DNA of 49,037 bases, from positions 86,683-135,719 of the forward strand of contig NZ_NSDG01000028.1 in assembly GCF_002289345.1 (NCBI RefSeq), in the 5' to 3' direction. Within the stretch, counting starts at the first letter, position 1. Every line of letters begins with the position of its first letter. This DNA is from Pseudoalteromonas sp. HM-SA03. GTDB taxonomy: Bacteria > Pseudomonadota > Gammaproteobacteria > Enterobacterales > Alteromonadaceae. The position numbers and the translations under genes were made by a program. The notes beneath the pieces are model-generated. The model made no database searches and was not told the DNA's origin. It saw only the letters and a program-made list of their open reading frames with translations. Positions 1-7,411 of the stretch are shown piece after piece.

Positions 1-1218
1 TTCTCTTTAGGACTATTACATAATTTAAACGTGAAACGCTTTCGCGTGCAGGCGCTTGTGGTATGCCCAACTCGAGAGCTTGCCGATCAGGTTGCGGTTG
101 AAATTCGCAAGCTTGCTCGTGCAGTCCATAACATCAAAGTGTTAGCGCTGTGCGGTGGTGCACCTATGGGTCCACAAATTGGCTCTCTTGAACACGGTGC
201 GCACATCATTGTGGGCACGCCAGGGCGTATTGAAGAGCACCTGCGCAAAGGCCGTTTGTCGCTAGATGAAGTGAATACCTTTGTACTGGATGAAGCGGAT
301 CGCATGTTAGAGATGGGTTTTGAAGAGTCGCTGCAGTGCATCATAGATCACTGCCCTACAGCACGCCAAAACCTGTTATTTAGTGCAACTTACCCGCCAA
401 AAATAGAGCAGCTCGCGCAGCACATCATGAAAGATGCAGCCAAAGTCACGGTTGAAGCAACGCATGATGATAGCTCAATTGAACAGTACTTTTACGAAGT
501 CGACAACAACGATGCGAGATTGCCTGCAGTACAAAAGCTGTTAATGCAATTTCAACCAAACTCAGCGGTTATCTTCTGCAACACCAAGGCAGAGTGCCAG
601 AACGTATGCGACAGCCTATATAGCCTAGGTTTTGATGCGGCTGCACTTCACGGTGACTTAGAGCAAAAAGACCGTGACCGCACATTGGTTCGTTTTGCGA
701 ATAAGAGCGTGACCATTTTATTGGCAACGGATGTCGCAGCCCGAGGTATCGACGTCGATCACGTAGATATGGTGATCAACTACCATATCGCCCATGACCC
801 AGAAGTACATGTTCACCGCGTTGGCAGAACCGGACGAGCAGGCAATAAAGGCGTGGCATGCTCTTTAATGAGTTATAAAGAATCGCATAAAGTAAATGCC
901 CTCGAAGACTATTTAGGTAAGACAATTGAGCCCAATACCCTGCCAAGCGATCAAGTATTAAATAACAAAATTAACCAAGCACCGATGGTAACCATTCAAA
1001 TCGACGGCGGTAAAAAAGCAAAATTAAGACCGGGTGATATCTTAGGTGCACTGACCTCAAATCAAGCGTTAAAAGGTGATCAAATCGGCAAAATCAAAGT
1101 CACAGCTATGTCATCGTATGTTGCGGTTGAGCGCAATATTGCCAATATAGCGCTTAAAACGATTTCAGAAGGTAAGATGAAAGGTCGCAACTTTAGGGCT
1201 CGCAAAGTGACAAAATAA
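1..1218 (+). CDS. dbpA: ATP-dependent RNA helicase DbpA (5'-truncated by window edge)
   Basis: The reading frame is open from base 1, so the gene begins upstream of the window and the Met codon at 31 is internal. DbpA is a DEAD-box RNA helicase that acts on 23S rRNA during assembly of the large ribosomal subunit. Visible helicase motifs, in order, are PTRELA, GTPGR, DEAD (LDEADRM), SAT (FSATYP), ATDVAARGID and HRVGRTGRAG. The Q motif and the Walker A motif lie in the missing N-terminus, roughly 50-60 residues judging from the usual family length of about 460. The last 75 or so residues (from VTIQIDGGKKAKLRPGDIL) match the C-terminal RNA-binding domain that distinguishes DbpA from other DEAD-box helicases. 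A GC-rich hairpin follows the stop codon. Confidence 0.96.
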   Translation, partial: FSLGLLHNLNVKRFRVQALVVCPTRELADQVAVEIRKLARAVHNIKVLALCGGAPMGPQIGSLEHGAHIIVGTPGRIEEHLRKGRLSLDEVNTFVLDEADRMLEMGFEESLQCIIDHCPTARQNLLFSATYPPKIEQLAQHIMKDAAKVTVEATHDDSSIEQYFYEVDNNDARLPAVQKLLMQFQPNSAVIFCNTKAECQNVCDSLYSLGFDAAALHGDLEQKDRDRTLVRFANKSVTILLATDVAARGIDVDHVDMVINYHIAHDPEVHVHRVGRTGRAGNKGVACSLMSYKESHKVNALEDYLGKTIEPNTLPSDQVLNNKINQAPMVTIQIDGGKKAKLRPGDILGALTSNQALKGDQIGKIKVTAMSSYVAVERNIANIALKTISEGKMKGRNFRARKVTK

Positions 1219-1240
1219 AGCGAAACTCAGGTAGAGCAAG

Positions 1241-1263
1241 TTGGCGCGTCATAAACGCGCCAA
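1241..1263 (+). terminator. GC-rich hairpin after dbpA
   Basis: A perfect 9-bp inverted repeat (TTGGCGCGT / ACGCGCCAA, loop CATAA) starts 22 bases after the dbpA stop codon. No T-run follows, so it is either a weak intrinsic terminator or an mRNA 3'-end stabilising hairpin. Confidence 0.5.
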
Positions 1264-1284
1264 TGTAGGTTGCATGGGCTACAG

Positions 1285-1524
1285 TTAGTCCTGATACTCC
1301 CGAATGGTGAGTAGTTCAAACTCTGGGGTCATCAACTCCTCACATATCACATCAAAGCCATATTCCAATACACCATCAATATCTGATTTTAAAGGATACT
1401 CATCAACATTTTTGACGAACGCCTCTAATTGTTTTTTGCTTTGTCTCTCCACACAGGTAAGTACTCCAGCAATATGATGAAGCTCAACTGCAGCTTTAAC
1501 AGTGGCTGTCCTTTTAATTTGCTT
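1285..1524 (-). pseudogene. Possible remnant of a small protein gene
   Basis: The minus strand has about 80 open codons ending in TAA at 1287-1285. The translation has a protein-like composition: an acidic C-terminal part with KQLEAFVKNVDEYPLKSD, then GVLEYGFDVICEELMTPEFE and a final LLTIREYQD. There is no ATG near the upstream end. The only in-frame alternative is a GTG at 1452, which would give 56 residues and has a poor ribosome-binding site. I therefore read it as the 3' end of a degraded gene, or less likely as a short gene with a GTG start. I do not recognise the family. The rest of the 1219-1686 interval holds the dbpA hairpin and, near its right end, the AAGGA ribosome-binding site of the next gene. 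Confidence 0.35.
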
Positions 1525-1686
1525 TTAATTTTTTCTAACTAGTAAGAGTGAATAACACTTCAATACGGGCTGTAGTTGTCTTTAATATCAAAAAACCAAA
1601 GAAAACTCTGTTTACTTAGTTGATTTCATTTGTTAACTTTAGTGGTACAAAAAAACAACCATAAACAATCAACAAGGAAAAAGTAA

Positions 1687-1872
1687 ATGAAACTTGTATT
1701 AACTAAGAAAAAATTCAAAAACTTGTCTCACTCTAAACAACAGCTAGCAAAAGCACTGACACCAAATATAGCTGGCGGCAATAACGCATGTGGTCCAGCA
1801 TCGAAAAGATGCCAGAATGATCAGCAACCTAGTGGAGAAGTTACTAGCGGCGGAGTTCCTGTCACCTTCTAG
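1687..1872 (+). CDS. Candidate RiPP precursor peptide with double-glycine leader
   Basis: This is a 61-residue peptide with a good ribosome-binding site (AAGGA, about 8 bases before ATG). Residues 1-31 look like a double-glycine leader: a lysine-rich start (KLVLTKKKFKNLS), then an amphipathic stretch ending LTPNIAGG at residues 24-31. Leaders of this form are known from peptides cleaved after GG by C39-type peptidase/ABC exporters and from class I lanthipeptide-like precursors. The putative core, residues 32-61, starts NNACGP, has two cysteines (C35, C42) and several Ser/Thr residues (S39, S49, T53, S54, T60), and is rich in Gly, Asn and Gln. No lanthipeptide synthetase, radical SAM enzyme, peptidase or ABC transporter is present in the window, so any maturation enzyme would be encoded elsewhere. 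Assignment to RiPPs rests only on the leader pattern; an ordinary small protein is the alternative. Confidence 0.55.
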   Translation: MKLVLTKKKFKNLSHSKQQLAKALTPNIAGGNNACGPASKRCQNDQQPSGEVTSGGVPVTF

Positions 1873-2308
1873 TTAGGACTTGTAGTTTTATTACTTGGTA
1901 GTAACAATTATAGCTGCATAGCAATGAATGAAATTTTTGGTAAGCAGCTACGTTCCTTATTTGTGAAAAAGACAACGAAGAAAAACATTTACCACAACGC
2001 CGACATAAAAAGCTTGCTTTAAAAAGTGCAATTCTATACCATCCATTGCTTGCTTTAACTTCCTCTCAAAATAAAGCAAATCTCAAGTAATGCCTCCTTG
2101 CCTTGATCCAGTAAGTCCGCATAAAAATACAAGTAGAGCTTAATATAGTCAGGCGAAATCAAACCAATTAAGAAAATTGGTATAAGCTGTCATGCCCATC
2201 TCGGGTCGTTGCGAGGACAGTGTCTTCTGTTCGCTAAACTGTAATGAAGCTCATCTACTATCAAAAGCATTAGCTAATTTGCTGTGCATTATAAAAGTGA
2301 GTTTTATT
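1873..2308. other. Gene-poor interval
   Basis: No convincing gene is seen in these 436 bases. A short inverted repeat (ACCAATT at 2163-2169 and AATTGGT at 2175-2181, loop AAGAA) is the only clear structure. A minus-strand open stretch at 2055-2189 reads like protein but has no start codon. The right end must carry the promoter of the gene starting at 2309. Confidence 0.5.
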
Positions 2309-2479
2309 ATGTCATATACATATAACGGAACAGAGATCCGTGTTGAGCAACCAATTCGCTCAATTTCGGTGAACAAATCTAAAGTGATCTTTGCTGACGG
2401 CACAGGCCGTAAGATCACACAATTCGCCAATGGCGGCGAAGCACGTCAATTTCTGAGCTGGTTAACTTCAGCACATTGA
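2309..2479 (+). CDS. Small conserved-type protein of unknown function (56 aa)
   Basis: The frame is open from 2192, but the part before 2309 has no good start signal and an unprotein-like composition, so I place the start at the ATG at 2309 (MSYTYNGTEIRV). The 56-residue product is soluble, with no signal peptide or membrane segment. It looks like a compact beta-rich fold: alternating hydrophobic residues in IRSISVNKSKVIFADGTGRKI, followed by a short helix (GEARQFLSWLTS). I do not recognise a named family. It is followed by a strong bidirectional terminator and converges with the DUF3297 gene. Confidence 0.65.
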   Translation: MSYTYNGTEIRVEQPIRSISVNKSKVIFADGTGRKITQFANGGEARQFLSWLTSAH

Positions 2480-2503
2480 TTGAGTGGGAATATAATTGAT
2501 GTA

Positions 2504-2532
2504 AAAAATGCCGGATAAAGTCCGGCATTTTT
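2504..2532. terminator. Bidirectional intrinsic terminator
   Basis: A perfect 12-bp stem (AAAAATGCCGGA / TCCGGCATTTTT, loop TAAAG) sits between two convergent genes. It has a T-run on the plus strand and the mirrored A-run for the minus strand, so it can end transcripts from both sides. Confidence 0.9.
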
Positions 2533-2551
2533 GTATCTTTGTTTGTTAAGC

Positions 2552-2800
2552 TTAACAGTAGTAAGCTTCAACAGTCCCTTTTGACTTCAGTAGCAAAGGC
2601 TGACCACGACGGTCTAATGCCTTTGGTGACGCTACCTTAATCCAGCCTTCGCTGATGCAGTATTCTTCAACATCAGTGCGCTCTTTACCGTTAAAACGGA
2701 TGCCAATGTGGTGTTCTAGCACTTCTTTAGCATAATGTGGACTGCGAGGGTTGATTGAAAGTCTATCTGGTAGTGCTGGTTTTTCAGTTGAATCTGTCAT
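2552..2800 (-). CDS. DUF3297 family protein
   Basis: This 82-residue protein carries the features of the DUF3297 family: LPDRLSINPRSPHY near the N-terminus, then VLEHHIGIRFNGKERTDVEEYCISEGWIKV and a C-terminal RRGQPLLLKSKGTVEAYY. It is cytosolic, with no signal or membrane segment, and its length is typical of the family. The biochemical role is unknown. It is a single-gene unit that ends at the terminator at 2504-2532. The start ATG at 2800 fits the family's usual N-terminus. Confidence 0.9.
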   Translation of the reverse strand: MTDSTEKPALPDRLSINPRSPHYAKEVLEHHIGIRFNGKERTDVEEYCISEGWIKVASPKALDRRGQPLLLKSKGTVEAYYC

Positions 2801-2905
2801 CGTTTTTCTTCAATTATTTAAGCATGCTGTATTGTAGGTAATCCCACGCGCGCGCTCAATAGCTGAGCGTCTTATAATCGCAATTGAATTAAAAACGGTA
2901 TCGCT

Positions 2906-3220
2906 TTAAAATTTAAGGTATCGAGTAAGCATTTCATGCCCCCCTCTTTGTTTGACTGCCGCTTCTCGGTTTTTTAGTATCTGTGAACCAATATTTTGAC
3001 CTCTAAGTGTCTCAGAAACCCACAAAGTATCGAGCAATAACTAGTTACCAAAAGTACGCGCAGCTGCACCTGCAACAACCTCTCCAGACTCATCCTTTAC
3101 TTCAACCGCCAATGGAAGGCGCTCTGTGACCGTGCAATTCGCCCAGCTCAACTCGCTAATTTTACTACCTAAAAAATCGATAAACTGTTGCTCAGGATTT
3201 TCTACTACGGATATTTTCAC
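2906..3220 (-). pseudogene. Disrupted GNAT N-acetyltransferase
   Basis: A frame begins at GTG 3220 with a GGAG ribosome-binding site about nine bases upstream and encodes a GNAT-type start (KISVVENPEQQFIDFLGSK). It continues through LPLAVEVKDESGEVVAGAA to RTFGN, then meets TAG at 3043-3041 (codon 60). The same frame continues after the stop with LLLDTLWVSETLRGQNIGSQ, which contains the acetyl-CoA-binding motif A (RGQNIG). In intact relatives a tryptophan would be expected after GN, so a TGG to TAG change explains the stop. The C-terminal third of a normal GNAT (about 140 residues) is also missing; the frame ends early at 2906 after an unrelated tail. Both lesions together make this a pseudogene. 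Confidence 0.8.
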
Positions 3221-3652
3221 TGCCGCGCTCCGGTTGATATCGTTGAACTACGGTAACTGTTGTTCGCTGTGCTATTGTGCCATTTCATAATAAAGAAAGT
3301 ATCAAACATAACGCACAATAACAGCCGCTAGTGAAGCTTCAAGAAATTGACGTCCATTCTTAGACATGGGGGTACAACCTAAATTCCATACGTCAATTAA
3401 AGATAGCTGAGTCGATCACTATTTCAACAAGCTTAGACGTACACCCAAATCAAAAACACAAAAAACTCACTTGTATTTAACAAAATTTATACTAGTCTAT
3501 CTTGAATTCACCACAAGGAGTGTAGTGCTAGTTTATTCATCAAAAGCGATAGCTTTACTAACATTACTTTTGTCTCGCTAGGTGTGTTCTTAAAACAAAG
3601 CAAATTTAACGCAGTAATCACGTTCATATTGATTAATAAAAGGAGATTAACA
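3221..3652. other. Intergenic region with a bulged inverted repeat
   Basis: These 432 bases separate the dead GNAT gene from the LAS peptidase gene. GCTGTGCTATTGTGC at 3266-3280 and GCACAATAACAGC at 3313-3325 are inverted repeats, complementary except for a two-base bulge, around a loop of 32 bases. A strong ribosome-binding site (AGGAG at 3641-3645) belongs to the next gene. No further gene is supported. Confidence 0.5.
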
Positions 3653-4795
3653 ATGAACAGAAGAAATGCACTAATCGGTATTGCCTTGGGATTTTGTGCC
3701 CACTTATCCGCCAAGACACCTCAACCAGCCTTTTCTATCAACACTAACCTTGAGTATGACGGCCTCATTACAACATCAAATGGAAAGGCTTATTTTGGTC
3801 ATCAATGGCTTGAAAATGCCAGTGAAGTCACTTTATACCCAAAAAATGGCAACAGCGCGCTTTGGACGTTAACATTAACCTATTCTGATGGCAGACCAGC
3901 CGTTGGTAAAACCATTACTATAAATTCAACTTATAACACGCTCACCACATCAAGTTGGCGAGATAAAAATACAATGGCAAACCGTTTTCCGAGTGGTTCA
4001 AGAGCAACGGTAATTCAAAGAATAGACCAAGGGCTGTTCCGATTACGTGCACCTTACGAAGCTTCAAGTCTAGTGACCGATGCTAATGGCCAAGTGAAAG
4101 TTACCGTAAATAACTTCCATAGCTGCGGTAATGAACAACAGCCCAGTTCTGATAAGTTAACAGCCTCAACTGGCAATTTGCAGGCTCAGCTAATCGTAAA
4201 ATGCGCAGTAACAGGCTTAGTCAACATTCCAGACCGCGCAAGTGAGGGGCTTACTACGGCAGGATTAGTTGGTCGCCACTTACACCCAAACTTGCTAAGT
4301 GCGTTACAAAATTTAGGACAAGCTTGGAAAAACGTACAAAACAAACCTGTCGGAATGCCAAATTATCTCACAATAACGGGAGCAACCATGCGCTGGGGTG
4401 GAATAAACCCACCTCACTTTACGCACAAGTTTGGTGGTACAGTAGATATTCGTCCGGTAGGAACATCATCAGGTCCGGTTAGCGTTGGTGACGCACACTA
4501 CCATCGCCAAGCCACACAGACGATAGTTGACGCTTTGGTACAATTAGGCGCAACTAAAATTATCTTTGCCGATAATTTGAAAGGCGTTACAGATGTTAAA
4601 TCAAATCATAAGAATCACCTGCATGTCAGCTTCTTAACTGAACCTTTAGAACCTTGGCTTACTCCTAATGATAACCAGCTTGATAGCGAAGGTGAAGCTT
4701 GGCATGACTACAGCAATATCTACGATACTAGCTATTTCGTGCCCCAAGTTAAATCGTTACAGGTTACCGACTTTCATTTTGAATTAGGAAAATAA
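3653..4795 (+). CDS. Secreted LAS-type (MepA/M15-like) metallopeptidase
   Basis: The start is set at ATG 3653 because of the AGGAG seven bases upstream and the signal peptide that follows (NRRNALIGIALGFCAHLSA, cleavage near residue 20). The mature protein has an N-terminal beta-sandwich-like part (about residues 30-190, with TLTYSDGRPAVGKTITI resembling bacterial Ig-like repeats). The C-terminal peptidase part carries the zinc-site pattern of LAS metallopeptidases: H258 and D265 in THKFGGTVDIRP, and H322/H324 in NHLHV. Such enzymes (MepA, VanY and relatives) cut peptide cross-links of peptidoglycan, so I infer a periplasmic or extracellular murein endopeptidase. The Ig-like front half is not part of classical MepA. 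The stop codon overlaps the next start by one base, so the two products are probably made together. Confidence 0.75.
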   Translation: MNRRNALIGIALGFCAHLSAKTPQPAFSINTNLEYDGLITTSNGKAYFGHQWLENASEVTLYPKNGNSALWTLTLTYSDGRPAVGKTITINSTYNTLTTSSWRDKNTMANRFPSGSRATVIQRIDQGLFRLRAPYEASSLVTDANGQVKVTVNNFHSCGNEQQPSSDKLTASTGNLQAQLIVKCAVTGLVNIPDRASEGLTTAGLVGRHLHPNLLSALQNLGQAWKNVQNKPVGMPNYLTITGATMRWGGINPPHFTHKFGGTVDIRPVGTSSGPVSVGDAHYHRQATQTIVDALVQLGATKIIFADNLKGVTDVKSNHKNHLHVSFLTEPLEPWLTPNDNQLDSEGEAWHDYSNIYDTSYFVPQVKSLQVTDFHFELGK

Positions 4796-5724
4796 TGACG
4801 AATATCACTCGGCTAATTTATCTTATTATCTTTAGCATCTCGGCAAGCTTTGATTTATTAAGCTGCGAGCTCGCTATGTCTAGCGATAAAATAGCCTTAG
4901 CTCCCTCTACTGAGCGGCCAGAGTGCCGCTTTGAACAATCAGACAATAATGAGTTACAGCCAACATCATTGCCGCACACGCGTTTTATTCCACCAAACTA
5001 TCCAGATGCTGCAATACCTCTCAATTTTGATAAGGTTCAGTCAGCCTGTAAGCTTAAGCGCGACACCATCCATTGCCTGTTTGCTGACCGGCAAGGCACT
5101 TTGCCTTTAGCTAGTCAATACCAACGGGGTCGGTTAAGTTATGATCAGTGGCGCGTAAACAATGACTATTTTATTGGATGGAGTTCGCACGACCCAGAAA
5201 GACCTGCCGGATTTATGGTACTTTCCACCACCAAACCCGCTTATTGGTTACCTGTGGAAGATGCTTGTAAAGCAGGGCTCAGTACACGAGTCGTGACGCT
5301 TAATAGCAAAGAGAATCTCTGTTTGAATCACCAGGGTACTTGGCAGCGCAGTAACACACAGTCACTACCTGCGCCTTGTGAAAACCCATACTCTGTCGCT
5401 ACCGATAAAAATGGGGTGTGGGCCTTACAGCTAAACAATGAACATCAAAGTTGGAGTATTTGTCACTTTGATCATGCATTACAACTCGTGAAAGCATATC
5501 AATATCAACTTGATATACCGCGCTCGCTAGCGCCATTCAAGCTCATACCTACGCCTTTTACTCAGGTTACCGCCTTATTCGGCGAATATGACAATGCGCC
5601 AGCATACGCATTTGATATTAGCGATGTTGAGCCGCTGTTTCTATCAGCCTTCCCAAGCTCAATACGTCGTATACAAATCCCACTTACACGAGCTAAATAT
5701 CGGTTAAGCCTAATAGCGCAATAA
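4795..5724 (+). CDS. Exported protein of unknown function, coupled to the LAS peptidase
   Basis: This 309-residue protein starts at an ATG that shares its first base with the preceding stop codon (TAATG). The N-terminus is hydrophobic (ITRLIYLIIFSISASFDLLSC), consistent with export; the cysteine could be a weak lipobox, but the Asp in the hydrophobic core makes that uncertain. The mature part is rich in Cys, Trp and Tyr (for example CRFEQSD, CKLKRDTIHCLFADRQG, CHFD), suggesting several disulfides and a repeated beta structure, perhaps propeller-like. I do not recognise the family. Tight coupling to a secreted murein hydrolase suggests a helper, inhibitor or substrate-positioning partner, but this is inference from position only. 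Confidence 0.7.
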   Translation: MTNITRLIYLIIFSISASFDLLSCELAMSSDKIALAPSTERPECRFEQSDNNELQPTSLPHTRFIPPNYPDAAIPLNFDKVQSACKLKRDTIHCLFADRQGTLPLASQYQRGRLSYDQWRVNNDYFIGWSSHDPERPAGFMVLSTTKPAYWLPVEDACKAGLSTRVVTLNSKENLCLNHQGTWQRSNTQSLPAPCENPYSVATDKNGVWALQLNNEHQSWSICHFDHALQLVKAYQYQLDIPRSLAPFKLIPTPFTQVTALFGEYDNAPAYAFDISDVEPLFLSAFPSSIRRIQIPLTRAKYRLSLIAQ

Positions 5725-5894
5725 CCTGCTTTACCGATAACTCACAACCCATTTGAGATTTTAGAAAATGCTGTAACGGTGCCAAATTATTTCTTCTTTC
5801 CCTTCCTTTCAAAACAAAAATTTTCATTTTCACATTCTCTGCACTTTTGCCTGCCAATTTTAAAACTCGAATCACAATAAGGTTTGGAATAACA

Positions 5895-7391
5895 ATGAAC
5901 AACGCGAACTTTCTACGTGCAATGGCACTTGTTACCGCGGTGGCAAGTTTACCAATAGCAGCACAACATAAACCTCTACCACCTCTGCCTCCAGACCAGC
6001 CACAACCAAACTCAGCACTGGATGATGAACTCTCACAAATTATGCGCGCTCGCGGTATTACTGGCAGAGTTGCAGGTGCACAACAACTGCCGAGGATCTC
6101 AGATCCCGTCGCTCAGCTCGGCATGCAGTTATTTTTTAGCAAAGCCCTTGGAGGTGAAAAATCAGTCGCTTGTGCGAGCTGTCACGATCCAAGGCTCGGT
6201 GGTGCCGACGGCCTTTCGTTGCCAATAGGTACAAACGCGGTAGAAAGTGATGTGGTAGGCCCAGGTCGCCAAGCAGTCAACGATGACATCAATATTCCAC
6301 GTAACTCTCCCACCATTTTTAATACCGGATTTGCCAACAACGCTTTATTTTGGGACGGCCGTGTTCAACGTGTGACTATCACTGACAACCAAGGCAATAA
6401 AAGCAGTTTTATCAGCACACCTGATTCAGGCTTTAATCAACCAGATCCAAACGCTGCAGATTCACTAGTTGTAACCCTGTCTCGCTTTCCTGTCACCTCT
6501 CGTGAAGAAATGCGTGGAGAGGCTTTCGAAAGTGCCGAAACCAATGAACAAGTCCGTTCACACTTAGCCCAGCGTATTGGCGATTACGGTGAAGAGGCAG
6601 GAGGTTTGGTCACCAATGATTGGCTTCAAGCCTTTAGAGAAGCATTCAACTCACAAGCAGACGCGCAAACCTTAATTACCTTTGATAGTATTGCCTTTGC
6701 GCTCGGCCAGTATCAAGCGTCATTTGTGATGGTGGATACCGATTGGCATCGCTATGCCCGTGGTGACCGTGGCGCACTCAGCGACAAACAAAAACGTGGT
6801 GCTAAACTCTTTTTTACTCCTATAGCTGAGGGCGGTGCAGGATGTGTTGGGTGCCACAGCGGTGAACGTTTCACTAACGATGGTTTCTTTAACCTCGCCT
6901 TTCCACAGTATGGTATTGGTACACAAGATAATCAGGCCGATATCGGACGCGCTGCAATTGACCCCTCGCCTCGCAACCAATTTGCGTTTAGAGTCCCAAG
7001 CTTAATCAATGTTGCCCTGACTGCGCCATATGGTCACGCAGGAGCCTACGAGTCGTTAGAACAAGTGGTCAATCATTACTCAAACCCTGAGCAAACCGTC
7101 GAGCAATTTTTTCAACGTGGTGGTGCTTGTGGATTAAAGCAGTTTTCCTTAACCGCTCAGTGTGACACACTAAACCTACAAGCGAGAGAAAATAGTGAAG
7201 CGGCGTTAGCATTACTGCGCCAGTCACCCTTTGTTGCCGCTAATTTAGCGCCACAACAAAAGCAGGATCTCGTTGCGTTTTTACATGCCTTGACAGACAA
7301 GTGTGCAAAAGACCAACAGTGCGTAAGAAGATGGGTGCCAAACCGTCGCACACCAGACCCTGATAATTTACGCTTGCATGCACAACGTTAA
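5895..7391 (+). CDS. Di-heme cytochrome c peroxidase / MauG-family protein
   Basis: The start at ATG 5895 gives a signal peptide (LRAMALVTAVASLPIAA) and 498 residues. Two c-type heme motifs are visible: C93-A-S-C96-H97 and C317-V-G-C320-H321. Between them lies EEMRGE (M206), where bacterial di-heme peroxidases place an axial methionine. Family members reduce hydrogen peroxide in the periplasm using electrons from cytochromes, or (MauG, MbnH) oxidise other proteins. The protein is longer than classical CcpA/CCP (about 320-340), with a Pro-rich N-terminus (KPLPPLPPDQPQP) and cysteines in CGLKQFSLTAQC and near the C-terminus, so the substrate may not be peroxide alone. baeS- and baeR-like genes follow at 20 and 12 bp, suggesting one operon and a link to envelope or redox stress. 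Confidence 0.88.
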   Translation: MNNANFLRAMALVTAVASLPIAAQHKPLPPLPPDQPQPNSALDDELSQIMRARGITGRVAGAQQLPRISDPVAQLGMQLFFSKALGGEKSVACASCHDPRLGGADGLSLPIGTNAVESDVVGPGRQAVNDDINIPRNSPTIFNTGFANNALFWDGRVQRVTITDNQGNKSSFISTPDSGFNQPDPNAADSLVVTLSRFPVTSREEMRGEAFESAETNEQVRSHLAQRIGDYGEEAGGLVTNDWLQAFREAFNSQADAQTLITFDSIAFALGQYQASFVMVDTDWHRYARGDRGALSDKQKRGAKLFFTPIAEGGAGCVGCHSGERFTNDGFFNLAFPQYGIGTQDNQADIGRAAIDPSPRNQFAFRVPSLINVALTAPYGHAGAYESLEQVVNHYSNPEQTVEQFFQRGGACGLKQFSLTAQCDTLNLQARENSEAALALLRQSPFVAANLAPQQKQDLVAFLHALTDKCAKDQQCVRRWVPNRRTPDPDNLRLHAQR

Positions 7392-7411
7392 CCGGTGGAA
7401 TAACAACAACC

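Noticed and set aside
2055..2189. Minus-strand open stretch containing SPDYIKLYLYFYADLLDQGK
   Set aside because: About 44 codons, no start codon or ribosome-binding site, upstream stop close by. It may be a gene scrap but cannot be supported.
3266..3325. Integron attC site
   Set aside because: The arms do not end in the RYYYAAC/GTTRRRY core sites and no integrase is in the window.
4795..4870. Clear lipobox in the unknown exported protein
   Set aside because: LLSC resembles a lipobox but Asp lies within the hydrophobic core, so only export, not lipidation, is claimed.
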